Shown piece by piece: positions 35,289 through 43,955 of a stretch of DNA of 64,000 nt. Numbering within the stretch: position 1 is the stretch's first letter; every line of letters begins with the position of its first letter. A program made the position numbers and the translations under genes. The stretch is from Marinibacterium profundimaris (GTDB lineage Bacteria; Pseudomonadota; Alphaproteobacteria; Rhodobacterales; Rhodobacteraceae). The DNA is taken from positions 62,001 to 126,000 of the forward strand of contig NZ_AQQR01000011.1 in assembly GCF_002210095.1 (NCBI RefSeq), written 5' to 3'. The notes under the pieces were generated by a model. That model saw nothing but the letters and a program-made list of their open reading frames with translations, was not told the origin of the DNA and did no database searches.

Positions 35289-36191
35289 TCAGGACTTCAC
35301 GTCCATCGCGACGCGCAACCCGTCGCTGACGATGTTGAAGGCGATCGAGGTGATCAGTATGGCGATGCCGGGAATGGCGCAGACCAGCGGCTGGACCCAG
35401 ATTGACTGGCGCAGGGTCGACAGCATCAGGCCCCAGTCCGGCGTTGGCGGCGAGACGCCCAGCCCGAGGAACGACAGCCCCGAGGCCAACAGGATCGAGG
35501 CCGAGACCAGCGTCGAGGCATAGACCAGCACCGGCGAGATCACGGTGATCAGCACGTGATCCTTCAGGATCGAGAAGGTCGAGGCGCCCGACGCCCGGGC
35601 GGCATCGACGAAATCCATCGTCCGCACCTGGCTCGCCGCCGTCTCCGCCACCCGGCAGAGCGGCGGGATGAAGACGATGGTCAGCGAGGCGAGCTGGTTC
35701 TGAAGTCCACCGCCCAGCGAGCCCGAGATCGCCACCGCCAGCAGGACCGACGGGAAGGCAAAGAAGACGTCCATCGTCCGCATGATGATCATGTTGACCC
35801 GGCCGCCGTAATAGCCCGCGATGATGCCGAAGAGCCCGCCGATCAGCGTGCCGAAGGCCACCGGCAGGATCCCCATCGCCAGCGAGGTGCGGCCGCCGTA
35901 GAGGATCCGGCTGAGGATATCGCGGCCCTGCTCGTCGGTGCCAAGGAGGTACTCCTTGTAGCCCACCGGTTTGAGACGGTTCGCCATCGAGCTCTTCTCG
36001 GGATCGAAGGGCGCCAGCCAAGGGGCAAACACGGCCGAAAGGACGATCAGCACGATCAGCACGAGGCAGAACAGCGTGACGTAATCGTATTTCAGCCGGT
36101 TCCAGACAGAGGCCCAATAGCCACGGACGACGGCCTGCGGCAGGTCGGCTTCCTGGTTGAGGGTGATCGGGTCGGAGGTTGCGTCGGTCAT
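35289..36191 (-). CDS. ABC transporter permease (DppC-like)
   Basis: A 300-residue inner-membrane protein with about six hydrophobic helices. The N-terminal OppC_N segment (WNRLKYDYVTLFCLVLI) is followed by the BPD_transp_1 domain with the EAA-like loop AARASGASTFSILKDHVL facing the ATPases. It pairs with the upstream DppB-like permease. Confidence 0.92.
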   Translation of the reverse strand: MTDATSDPITLNQEADLPQAVVRGYWASVWNRLKYDYVTLFCLVLIVLIVLSAVFAPWLAPFDPEKSSMANRLKPVGYKEYLLGTDEQGRDILSRILYGGRTSLAMGILPVAFGTLIGGLFGIIAGYYGGRVNMIIMRTMDVFFAFPSVLLAVAISGSLGGGLQNQLASLTIVFIPPLCRVAETAASQVRTMDFVDAARASGASTFSILKDHVLITVISPVLVYASTLVSASILLASGLSFLGLGVSPPTPDWGLMLSTLRQSIWVQPLVCAIPGIAILITSIAFNIVSDGLRVAMDVKS

Positions 36192-36198
36192 GGGTTCC

Positions 36199-37155
36199 TC
36201 AGCTCCGCTTGATGCGGGGATCGATGATGGACTGGGCCAGGTCGATGAGCAGGTTGATCATCACGAAGGAGGTGGCGAGCACGAGGATCGTGCCCTGCAG
36301 CACCGGCAGGTCGCGGCTGAGGATCGCCTTGTTCAGCAGGTAGCCGGTGCCGGGCCAGTTGAAGACCATCTCGACCAGGACAGACCCGCCGATCAGGTAG
36401 CCCAGCTGCAGGCCCAGCATGGCGATGATCTGCGGCATCGCGTTCTTGACCGCGTGGCGCAGCACGGCCGCCTCGCCCAGGCCCTTGGCGCGCAGGGTCT
36501 GCACGAAATCCTGGTTCAGCACCTCCTCGACCGAGGACCGGGTCGTGCGGGTCATGATCCCCAGCGGCGGCAGCGCCAGGGCGATCATGGGCATGATGGC
36601 GAATTTGAAATCCTCCCACCTCAGGTAGGAAAAATGCTCGGACCCGCTGGAGCCCATGCCGGCGGCTGGCAGCCAGTTGAGCTCCACCGCGAAGATGATG
36701 ACCAGCACGACGCCCAGCCAGAAGGTCGGCACCGAGATCCCGAAGACCGCGACCGAGGTGAAGAGCTTGTCGATCCAGGTGCCGGACTTGTAGGCCGCGA
36801 TCACGCCAAGGATCATCGACACGATGAAGGCCAGCGCCACCGCCAGCAGCGCCAGCGTGATCGTGTTGGCAAAGGCGCGGCCGACCTCTTCGGCCACCGG
36901 TGCGTCGACCTGGATCGACATGCCCAGGTCCCCGGTCAGCACCTTGCCAAGCCAGACGGCATACTGGATGACCAGCGGTTTATCGAGCCCGTAATAAGCG
37001 CGCAGGGCTGCCGCATCGGCTTCGCTGGCGTCGGGCGGCAGAAGCGACTGGATCGGATCGCCCGGGGCGATCTGCACCAGCAGGAAACAGATGATCGTCA
37101 CGCCTAGCAGAATGGGGATGGTCAGGATGAGGCGGCGGAGCGCGTAGATCCACAT
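36199..37155 (-). CDS. ABC transporter permease (DppB-like)
   Basis: A 318-residue inner-membrane permease starting MWIYALRRLILTIPILLGVT, the classic DppB/OppB N-terminus, with IAPGDPI, a BPD_transp_1 core and the coupling loop TLRAKGLGEAAVLRHAVKNA. It is the first gene of the importer run and is divergent from the AtzG-like/amidase operon, with a 318-bp shared control region. The matching binding-protein gene is not here but at 51779-53371. Confidence 0.93.
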   Translation of the reverse strand: MWIYALRRLILTIPILLGVTIICFLLVQIAPGDPIQSLLPPDASEADAAALRAYYGLDKPLVIQYAVWLGKVLTGDLGMSIQVDAPVAEEVGRAFANTITLALLAVALAFIVSMILGVIAAYKSGTWIDKLFTSVAVFGISVPTFWLGVVLVIIFAVELNWLPAAGMGSSGSEHFSYLRWEDFKFAIMPMIALALPPLGIMTRTTRSSVEEVLNQDFVQTLRAKGLGEAAVLRHAVKNAMPQIIAMLGLQLGYLIGGSVLVEMVFNWPGTGYLLNKAILSRDLPVLQGTILVLATSFVMINLLIDLAQSIIDPRIKRS

Positions 37156-37417
37156 GGGTCTTGCTGTCCTTTCAGGTCTGGCCGGGGCGGTCGGGCTCTG
37201 GCTGCGGCGCGGCGGGTTTTCGCCCGCCGACATGAAGAGCGTGAAAGAAACACGCCGCATATCAAATATGGAAAATGATAATACCTGAGGATTGATGCCA
37301 TCTGCCCGCGTTGCGGTCAATCCCGGCTCCGCCCGCCCAAAAAGACATCATCGATAGGACGAACCCGGGGTCTGCTCCCTCCTTCCGGAACAAATTCCCT
37401 TGCCCGGCACGCGCATT

Positions 37418-37435
37418 TATTTGAATTTTCAAATA
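37418..37435. promoter_or_regulatory. Candidate operator TATTTGAATTTTCAAATA
   Basis: An 18-bp near-perfect palindrome, TTGAA-tt-TTCAA at its core, about 40 bp before the AtzG-like start and inside the divergent importer/amidase control region. The identical 12-mer TTGAATTTTCAA occurs in the gap upstream of the marR gene (42572-42583). A MarR-type dimer would be expected to bind such a site. Confidence 0.5.
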
Positions 37436-37473
37436 TCGAATACCGCTCGCCAACAGCAGAAGGAGACCCCGGC

Positions 37474-37680
37474 ATGGAGAAGACGATCAGCGAGGCGCGT
37501 ACCGCCGAAATCCGGGCGCGCTATGCCATGGCGGGCATCACCCTGCCGCCCGATCTCGAATCGGGGGCCATCGGCACCGCCGACGCGCTGTTGTCGATGG
37601 GCGGCCTGCTGCACAGCCTGCGCCCCGCCGCCGACGAGCCGTCCAACATCTTTACCCTCACGCCGAGGGCCGCATCATGA
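37474..37680 (+). CDS. AtzG-like small subunit (DUF4089)
   Basis: A 68-residue protein: TAEIRARYAMAGITLPPDLE and ALLSMGGLLHSLRPAADEPS. It matches the DUF4089/AtzG pattern, short GatC-like proteins that wrap around and stabilise an AtzE-type amidase. A strong AGGAGA precedes the ATG. The start of the following amidase overlaps its stop by 4 bp (ATGA), which fits a stoichiometric complex. Confidence 0.75.
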   Translation: MEKTISEARTAEIRARYAMAGITLPPDLESGAIGTADALLSMGGLLHSLRPAADEPSNIFTLTPRAAS

Positions 37681-39092
37681 CCGCGCTGCACGATCTGTCC
37701 ATCGCCGAGGCCGGCATCAAGCTGCGCGAAGGCGCCCTGACCTCGACCGCCCTGACTGAGGCGCTGCTGGCGCGGATCACCGAGATGGAGCCGGTGCTGA
37801 ACGCCTTCATCACCGTCACGCCCGAGCGCGCGCTGGCCGATGCGAAACAGGCCGATGCCGATTTCGCCGCCGGGATCGACAAGGGCCCGATGCAGGGCAT
37901 CCCGTACGGGTTGAAGGACATCTACGGCACCGCCGGGATCCGCACGACCTGCCATTCGCGCGTGCTGCTGGACAACGTGCCGGACGAGGATTGCGTGGTC
38001 GAACAGAAGTTCAAGGACGGCGGCGGTGTGCTTCTGGGCAAACTCGGCACCTTCGAATTCGCCCTCGGCGGCCCGGCCTTCGATCTGCCCTTCCCGCCAG
38101 CGCGCAACCCGTGGAACACCGATCACCAGACCGGCGGATCCTCCTCCGGTTCGGGCGCGGCGATCGCGGCCAGCTACATGCGCACGGCGATGGGGTCGGA
38201 CACCGGAGGATCCATTCGCGGCCCGGCCGCCTATTGCGGCACCGTGGGGATCAAGCCCACCTATGGCCGCGTCTCGCGCCGCGGGATCTTTCCGCTCAGC
38301 TACACGCTGGATCACGCCGGGCCGCTGACCCAATCGGTTGAGGATGCCGCGCTGACGATGCAGGTGATCTCGGGCCACGATCCGCTCGATCCGGCCTCGG
38401 CCGACGTGCCGGTGCCGAATTTCTCGGAAGGGCTGGACGCCGGGGTCCAGGGGCTGCGGATCGGCTACACCCGTGCCTTCTACATCCACAACGAGATGGC
38501 CAACCCCGAGATCATCGCCGCGCTCGACAAGACCGCCGAGACGCTGGCCGGGCTGGGCGCCGACGTGGTCGAGGTCGACATGCCGTCCTGGGAGCTGTTC
38601 CAGGCCTGCGGATCCACCATCATGTCGTCCGAGGCCTATACGATCCACGAGGCCGACCTGAAGACCCGCCCCACCGCCTACGGCCGCTATGCCTACCAGC
38701 GGATCATCGCCGGCGGGCTGGTCTCGGCCTCGGATTACATCAACGCCCTGCGGCTGCGGCGGGAGCTGACGGATATCGTGAATTCCGGTCCCCTGACCGC
38801 CTGCGACGCGCTGCTGGCGCCCACCGGGCTGACCCCGGCCAACCGGCTCGACGACTTTGGCCGCGATGCCGGCCCTTGGAAGGGGATGCTGACAATGGTC
38901 TACAACGTCACCGGCAACCCGGCCCTTTCGGTGCCCATCGGTTTCTCGGCCAACGGCCTGCCGCTGGGCTGCCAGATTGTGGGTCGCCCCTTTGACGAGG
39001 TCATGTGCTTCCGCGTCGGCGCCGCGCTCGAGGCCGCCCTGGGCGTCGCAAGCAGCCGGCCGGACCTTGCACCGGCCCTGGCCGCGGAATGA
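37677..39092 (+). CDS. Amidase-signature hydrolase, AtzE-like
   Basis: A 471-residue amidase-signature enzyme with the Lys-Ser-Ser triad: Lys in YGLKDIYGTAGI, the cis-Ser in GGSSSGSGAAIAA and the nucleophile Ser in GSDTGGSIRGPAA. Because it directly follows an AtzG-like gene, 1-carboxybiuret hydrolase-like activity (AtzE) is the best guess. The other cyanurate-pathway genes (atzD, atzH, atzF) are not in the window, so a different carboxamide is equally possible. Confidence 0.85.
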   Translation: MTALHDLSIAEAGIKLREGALTSTALTEALLARITEMEPVLNAFITVTPERALADAKQADADFAAGIDKGPMQGIPYGLKDIYGTAGIRTTCHSRVLLDNVPDEDCVVEQKFKDGGGVLLGKLGTFEFALGGPAFDLPFPPARNPWNTDHQTGGSSSGSGAAIAASYMRTAMGSDTGGSIRGPAAYCGTVGIKPTYGRVSRRGIFPLSYTLDHAGPLTQSVEDAALTMQVISGHDPLDPASADVPVPNFSEGLDAGVQGLRIGYTRAFYIHNEMANPEIIAALDKTAETLAGLGADVVEVDMPSWELFQACGSTIMSSEAYTIHEADLKTRPTAYGRYAYQRIIAGGLVSASDYINALRLRRELTDIVNSGPLTACDALLAPTGLTPANRLDDFGRDAGPWKGMLTMVYNVTGNPALSVPIGFSANGLPLGCQIVGRPFDEVMCFRVGAALEAALGVASSRPDLAPALAAE

Positions 39093-40483
39093 GCGACATG
39101 AGCCATTATTCCGCCCTGACGGATGTCTCTGCGGCGGTGCGCCGCGGGGCGGCCAGCCCCGTCGCGCTGACCGAGGCGCTTTTAACCCGGATCGCCGAGG
39201 TGGACCCGACGCTGAACGCCTTCCTGTCGACCAGTGCCGAGACCGCCTTGCAAGAGGCGGACGAAGCGGCCACCGAGATCGCCTCGGGCCGCTGGCGCGG
39301 GCCGCTGCACGGGGTGCCCATCGCGATCAAGGATCTGTTCCACACCGCCGGGACGCCTTCGACCTTCGGCACCACGGTCTATGCCGATTTCACCGCCAAC
39401 GAGGACGCCACCATCCTCCGCCGTCTCAAACAGGCCGGCGCGGTGATCGTCGGCCGGCTGCACCTGCACGAAGGGGCCTATGGCGAACACCACCCCGAAC
39501 TCGGCGACGTGATGAACCCCTGGAACCACGCCTACTGGCCCGGGGGATCCTCCTCCGGCTCCGGCGCGGCCACGGCGGCGGGGCTCTGCTACGGCTCGCT
39601 TGGCACCGACACCGGCGGGTCGATCCGCTTCCCCTCGGCCGCCAATGGCGTGACGGGGCTGAAGCCCACCTGGGGCCGCACCAGCCGCAAGGGCGCTTTC
39701 CCGCTGGCCGACAGCCTCGACACGATCGGGCCGATGTGCCGCTCGGCGGCCGATGCGGCGGCCATGCTCGGCGCCTTTGCCGGGGCCGATCCCGGCGATC
39801 CCACCTGCCTGCGCGCACCGGTGCCCGACTACCTCGGCGCGCTGCGCGGCGTGGCGGGGATGCGCGGTCTGAAGCTGGGCCTCGACCCGGCGATGCTCGA
39901 CGTGGCCGAACCCGAGATGCGCGCCGCGATCACCGCCGCGACCGAGGTCTTCGCCGATCTCGGCGCCGAGATCGTGCCGGTGAAGGTCCCTTCCCTCGCC
40001 CCCGCGACCGAGGCGCAGCTGGTGATCTGTGAAACCGAATGCGCCCGCTTTCACGCCCCGGCCTTTGCCGAGGCGCCCGGGGCCTTCGGCGCGGCGCTCT
40101 CCGGCGCGATCACCCGGGGGCTGGCCTATGACAGCCTGACCGTTGCCGGCGCCTATATCGAACAGGCCCGTTTCAAGGGTCGCCTTGCCCGGCTGTTCGA
40201 GGACATCGACGCCCTGATCAGCCCGGTCACACCGCTTGTCGGCTACCGCTACGACGATTTCAGCAGCTTTCTCGACAACCTGATGGACTCGCTCTCGTTC
40301 ACCGCGCCCTTCAACCTGTCGGGCTCGCCCACGGTGACCTTCCCCTGCGGGATCTCACCGACCATCGGCCTGCCCATCGGCATGCAGCTGATCGGCCCGC
40401 ACCTGACCGAGGACGTGCTGCTGCGCGCCGCCCATGCCTACCAGCAGGCCACCGACTGGCACCTCAAGCGGCCCATGGCCTGA
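39089..40483 (+). CDS. Amidase-signature hydrolase (second of three)
   Basis: A 464-residue amidase with triad Lys in AIKDLFHTAGTP, Ser in GGSSSGSGAATAA and Ser in GTDTGGSIRFPSA. The ATG at 39089 overlaps the stop of the preceding amidase gene (ATGA), so the genes are co-translated. It is clearly a divergent paralogue of its neighbours. Substrate unknown. Confidence 0.86.
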   Translation: MSDMSHYSALTDVSAAVRRGAASPVALTEALLTRIAEVDPTLNAFLSTSAETALQEADEAATEIASGRWRGPLHGVPIAIKDLFHTAGTPSTFGTTVYADFTANEDATILRRLKQAGAVIVGRLHLHEGAYGEHHPELGDVMNPWNHAYWPGGSSSGSGAATAAGLCYGSLGTDTGGSIRFPSAANGVTGLKPTWGRTSRKGAFPLADSLDTIGPMCRSAADAAAMLGAFAGADPGDPTCLRAPVPDYLGALRGVAGMRGLKLGLDPAMLDVAEPEMRAAITAATEVFADLGAEIVPVKVPSLAPATEAQLVICETECARFHAPAFAEAPGAFGAALSGAITRGLAYDSLTVAGAYIEQARFKGRLARLFEDIDALISPVTPLVGYRYDDFSSFLDNLMDSLSFTAPFNLSGSPTVTFPCGISPTIGLPIGMQLIGPHLTEDVLLRAAHAYQQATDWHLKRPMA

Positions 40484-40510
40484 CCGCATTCCCAAGAACC
40501 GGAGACCCGA

Positions 40511-41908
40511 ATGACCGATATCGCCTTCCAGCCCCTCACCCTGGTCGCCGCCCAGATCAAGAGCGGCGCCGTCTCGCCCGTCGAGGTGACCGAGGCCGTA
40601 CTTGCCCAGGTCGAGAAGCTGAACCCGAAGCTCACCGCCTACTGGACCGTGACGGCCGATCTGGCCCGCGAACAGGCGAAACAGGCCGAGGCCGAAATCG
40701 CCGCGGGCCGCTATCGCGGGCCGCTGCACGGCATCCCGATGGCGGTGAAGGATTTGTGTTTCACCAAGGGGATCAAGACCACCGGCGGCATGAAGATCTA
40801 CGAGGATTTCGTGCCCGATCATGACGCCACCGTGGTCGAGAACCTGCGCAATGCCGGCGCCGTGCTGATCGGCAAGCTGCACATGACCGAAGGCGCCACG
40901 CTGGAGCATCACCCGGAGTTCACCGAGCCGGTGAACCCCTGGAAGGAAGACCTCTGGACCGGTGTGTCGTCGTCGGGCTCGGGCATCGCCCCGGCCACGG
41001 GCATGGCCTATTGCACCATCGGGTCCGACACCGGCGGGTCGATCCGCTTCCCCTCGGCCTGCAACAACCTGACCGGCGTGAAACCGACCTGGGGCCGGAT
41101 CTCGCGCTTCGGTATCTTCGACCTGGCGGCGACCTTCGACCACCTCGGGCCCATGGCGCGCTCGGCCGCGGACGCGGCGGCGATGCTGGAGGTTCTGGCC
41201 GGCCATGACCCGAAAGATCCGACCTCGCTGAACGAGCCGGTGCCGGATTACCTGGGCCTGCTCGACGGCGCCTTCGGGGCGCGCGGCATGACCATCGGCA
41301 TTCCGAACGGCTACATCGAACCGGATGCCGATCCCGAAACCGTCGCCTGCCTGAAGGACGCGGTGGCCGAGCTGAAGAAGGTAGGCGCCAAGCCGGTGGA
41401 TTGCGATTTTCCCGACGTGGACACCTTCCTCGAGAAAGCCATGTCGCTGACCATGATCGAACTGGCGGCCACCCATGCGGACACCTTCCCCAGCCAGTCG
41501 AACATGTACGGCGAATGGATCCGCGAAGGGATCGAGGCCGGAATGGCGGCAAATCCGGTGGATGTCGCCAACGGGGTGATCGAGCGCAGGAAGTTCACCG
41601 GCGCCCTGACCGACCTGCTGGACGAGATCGACATGATCGCGATCCCCGTCTTCCAGAAGGTCACACCCACCTGGGACGAGGTCCGCGCCCAGCAGGAAGG
41701 CGGCTCTCGCGCGCTGTTCCGCTTCACCTCGCCCTTCAACGCCTCCGGCGTGCCTTCGGTCACGCTGCCATGCGGCATGACGTCGGACGGCCGGCCGATC
41801 GCCTTCCAGCTGATCGGCACCTACGGGACCGAGGCCAAGCTGCTGCGCGCGGCTCATGCCTACCAGCAGGTGACGGACTGGCACACGGCGAAACCGCCTG
41901 TGCACTGA
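40511..41908 (+). CDS. Amidase-signature hydrolase (third of three)
   Basis: A 465-residue amidase with Lys in AVKDLCFTKGIK, Ser in GVSSSGSGIAPATG and nucleophile in GSDTGGSIRFPSA. The usual GGSSSGS is GVSSSGS here. A hairpin with a T-run follows the gene, so it ends the AtzG-amidase operon. It resembles the second amidase more than the AtzE-like one by eye (shared RSAADAAAML and YLG motifs). Confidence 0.86.
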   Translation: MTDIAFQPLTLVAAQIKSGAVSPVEVTEAVLAQVEKLNPKLTAYWTVTADLAREQAKQAEAEIAAGRYRGPLHGIPMAVKDLCFTKGIKTTGGMKIYEDFVPDHDATVVENLRNAGAVLIGKLHMTEGATLEHHPEFTEPVNPWKEDLWTGVSSSGSGIAPATGMAYCTIGSDTGGSIRFPSACNNLTGVKPTWGRISRFGIFDLAATFDHLGPMARSAADAAAMLEVLAGHDPKDPTSLNEPVPDYLGLLDGAFGARGMTIGIPNGYIEPDADPETVACLKDAVAELKKVGAKPVDCDFPDVDTFLEKAMSLTMIELAATHADTFPSQSNMYGEWIREGIEAGMAANPVDVANGVIERRKFTGALTDLLDEIDMIAIPVFQKVTPTWDEVRAQQEGGSRALFRFTSPFNASGVPSVTLPCGMTSDGRPIAFQLIGTYGTEAKLLRAAHAYQQVTDWHTAKPPVH

Positions 41909-41924
41909 GCCCCCCGAAGACACG

Positions 41925-41961
41925 AAAGGCGGACCGGGGGTCATCCCGTCGGCCGCCTTTT
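41925..41961 (+). terminator. Intrinsic terminator of the amidase operon
   Basis: AAAGGCGG at 41925-41932 pairs with CCGCCTTT at 41953-41960 and is followed by another T, forming a stem with an A-tract and a T-tract, 16 nt after the third amidase stop. It also serves the convergent marR gene (A/T tracts on both sides). Confidence 0.7.
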
Positions 41962-41986
41962 CATTCGGATACGGGGCGAAGGCGCC

Positions 41987-42409
41987 TCAGCGCTCCAGCA
42001 GTTCCCGCAGCAAGGTCTTCAGCTCTGCCGCCTTTTCACCGGCCAGTACCTCTGCCAGCCGCTTCTCCTGGGCGGAACTGACACCACTCAACCTTTTGTA
42101 GAGTGCTTTGCCTTCCGCTGCGGTCAGGATCAGCACCTTGCGCCGGTCGTCGGGATCGGGGGCGCGGTAGACGAGGTTGTCGCGCACCATGCGGTCGATG
42201 ATCTTGGTCAGGGTCGCCGGGTCGATCAGCGAGCGCCGCGCGATCTCGCCCATGGCGCAGGGTTCGTTTTCGGACAGAACCTCGAGAATGCGGAATTGTT
42301 CTATGGGGACACCGCCGGGGCGCAGCCGTTCTTCCAGTTCGGTCTCGATCCGCCGGTTGGCGCTTGCGATCAGGTAACTCAACTGATCGTCCAATGTCTT
42401 AGGCGCCAT
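41987..42409 (-). CDS. MarR-family transcriptional regulator
   Basis: A 140-residue winged-helix protein: LDDQLSYLIASANRRIETEL, EQFRILEVLSENEPCAMGEI, RRSLIDPATLTKIIDRMVRD (recognition helix) and RAPDPDDRRKVLILT (wing). The start at 42409 follows a strong AGGAGGGG; an in-frame ATG at 42451 would add 14 residues. Convergent with the amidase operon and downstream of the AmiC-like gene. Probably represses the locus through TTGAA/TTCAA palindromes. Confidence 0.88.
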   Translation of the reverse strand: MAPKTLDDQLSYLIASANRRIETELEERLRPGGVPIEQFRILEVLSENEPCAMGEIARRSLIDPATLTKIIDRMVRDNLVYRAPDPDDRRKVLILTAAEGKALYKRLSGVSSAQEKRLAEVLAGEKAAELKTLLRELLER

Positions 42410-42564
42410 GACGCCCCTCCTTGCCACTATCGCATTGCGGTCGGGCGACACGAAAACTCATCGACCGTCCCTGTTTTTTTCCGGCCATCGTAGGGTCCTC
42501 GTGACAGACCCGACTAAGACGCAGCCGTTTGAATGCACGTCCGGTACCACCACAAAGATCGAAT

Positions 42565-42583
42565 TTCAATATTGAATTTTCAA
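42565..42583. promoter_or_regulatory. Candidate MarR operator with three TTGAA/TTCAA half-sites
   Basis: TTCAA-ta-TTGAA-tt-TTCAA, two overlapping palindromes sharing a central half-site, lies in the AT-rich gap between the AmiC-like stop and the marR start. Its right part is identical to the core of the palindrome at 37418-37435. The position is about 160 bp before marR, so an autoregulated promoter in this gap is inferred. Confidence 0.5.
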
Positions 42584-42586
42584 GTA

Positions 42587-43636
42587 TTAATTTAATGTTA
42601 ACGACGAAACGATCGACATGGCAACCCCGTCTGCGCGGGCGATGTGAACCGTCTTGCAGCGCCCGATCGGCTGGCCGCGCAGATGGTGCCGCGCGGCATC
42701 GCGCTGCAGCGGGCGACGGGCCAGTTCGGCCATGCGCGAGATCCCGGGATCTGCGCGGCGCCCGGCCAGCCCGGCCAGCAGGTGGATCCCCTCGTAGCAG
42801 CTGAGGCTGGTCGAGCTCACAGGCGGCGCCAGGCGGCCGAAGGCCCCGTGGTAGCGATCCAGAAACCGCATGTTTTCAGGACTTTTCCAGCCCGAGAAGT
42901 AGTTGGACACCGAATACAGATCATGCGTCGCATCCTGTCCGATCCCGCAAAGGACGTTTTCGTCCACCAGAAGGCCCAGCCGGATGACCGACCGGTCCAG
43001 CCCCGCCGCGGCGAAGGCGCGGTTGAAGCGGACGGTATCCTCGCCCACCAGCGCCTGCACCACGACGTCGGGCCGCGCCTCGCGGATCTTGCTGAACGTG
43101 GCCGAGAAATCCTCGGCCTCGAAGGGCATCAGGGCGTGGCCGACGAACTGCGCGCCTTCGTGGGCGATCAGCGACCGAGAGGTCTGCAGCCCGACGCGGG
43201 GCCAGATGTAATCGTTGCCGACAAAGAAGAACCGCTGCGCCTTGCGCTGCGCGATCAGCCAGGAGATCGCGGGCCAAAGCAGCTCGCCGTCCGTGGCGCC
43301 GATCATGATCGCGGCGCGCGGGTCGGGAAGCCCCTCGTGCTGCGAGGCATAGACGAAGGGCACCCGCCCGTTGACCCGGTTGCGGATCACGTCGCGCACG
43401 TTGGACGGGTGCTGGCCGACGATGGCATCGACCTGCAGCGTCTCAAGCACGTGATCGACCGCCTCGAGCGCGCTCTCGCGCGACAGGCCGCAATCGATGT
43501 GGAACAGCTCCAGCTGCGCGCCAAGGGCGCCACCGGCCGCGTTGACCTCTGCGGCGGCCAGCTGGGTCGAGGCATCCACCGAGGGCGTCCAAAGACCGGT
43601 TAGCCCTTTGCGCGGATGAAGAACGGCAATCTTCAA
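42587..43636 (-). CDS. AmiC-like amide-binding sensor protein
   Basis: A protein of about 349 residues with a periplasmic-binding-protein type I fold (Peripla_BP_5/AmiC group): IAVLHPRKGLTGLWTPSVD, AAEVNAAGG, LFHIDCGLSRESAL, IVGQHPSNVRDVI and FVGNDYIWPRVGLQ. There is no signal peptide, which points to a cytosolic sensor like AmiC rather than a transport protein. The start is inferred to be the TTG at 43636, 6 nt after GGAGA; no ATG fits. The AmiR antiterminator partner of Pseudomonas is not seen. Confidence 0.75.
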   Translation of the reverse strand: MKIAVLHPRKGLTGLWTPSVDASTQLAAAEVNAAGGALGAQLELFHIDCGLSRESALEAVDHVLETLQVDAIVGQHPSNVRDVIRNRVNGRVPFVYASQHEGLPDPRAAIMIGATDGELLWPAISWLIAQRKAQRFFFVGNDYIWPRVGLQTSRSLIAHEGAQFVGHALMPFEAEDFSATFSKIREARPDVVVQALVGEDTVRFNRAFAAAGLDRSVIRLGLLVDENVLCGIGQDATHDLYSVSNYFSGWKSPENMRFLDRYHGAFGRLAPPVSSTSLSCYEGIHLLAGLAGRRADPGISRMAELARRPLQRDAARHHLRGQPIGRCKTVHIARADGVAMSIVSSLTLN

Positions 43637-43955
43637 CGGCAATCTCCGACAAATCAGGGCGGCCCGTGCGGGGCCGGGGTACGGGATGGGCGTCCGCCAC
43701 CATGCTGCCGAGACCAGGGGCTTCCGCTGGGGGCTGGCCTGGGACGGGCGGCGGCGGGCCATCGGGACAGGCCCGATTGCAGTCAGGTTAACGGCCGCTC
43801 CAAGCCGCAGACCAAGCGCAATTTCCGGACAGTGTCCGTTTTGGCGGATAATTCCCGATCCCCCGTCGCGCCTGCGGCGAAATGCCCAAAAGCCGGGCAG
43901 AGCCCGGAAACCGCATTGAAAACCGGTCCGGTCCCGCGATCCGGCGGGCAGGCCC
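43637..43955. other. Control region between ureD and the AmiC-like gene
   Basis: About 320 bp without a gene. It must hold the promoter of the AmiC-like gene. A 13-bp palindrome CGGACA-g-TGTCCG lies at 43826-43838 in a less GC-rich patch. No sigma-54 element was found. Confidence 0.4.

Noticed and set aside
40355-41944. Antisense frame opposite the third amidase gene
   Set aside because: Shadow frame; the plus-strand amidase has its complete Lys-Ser-Ser triad.
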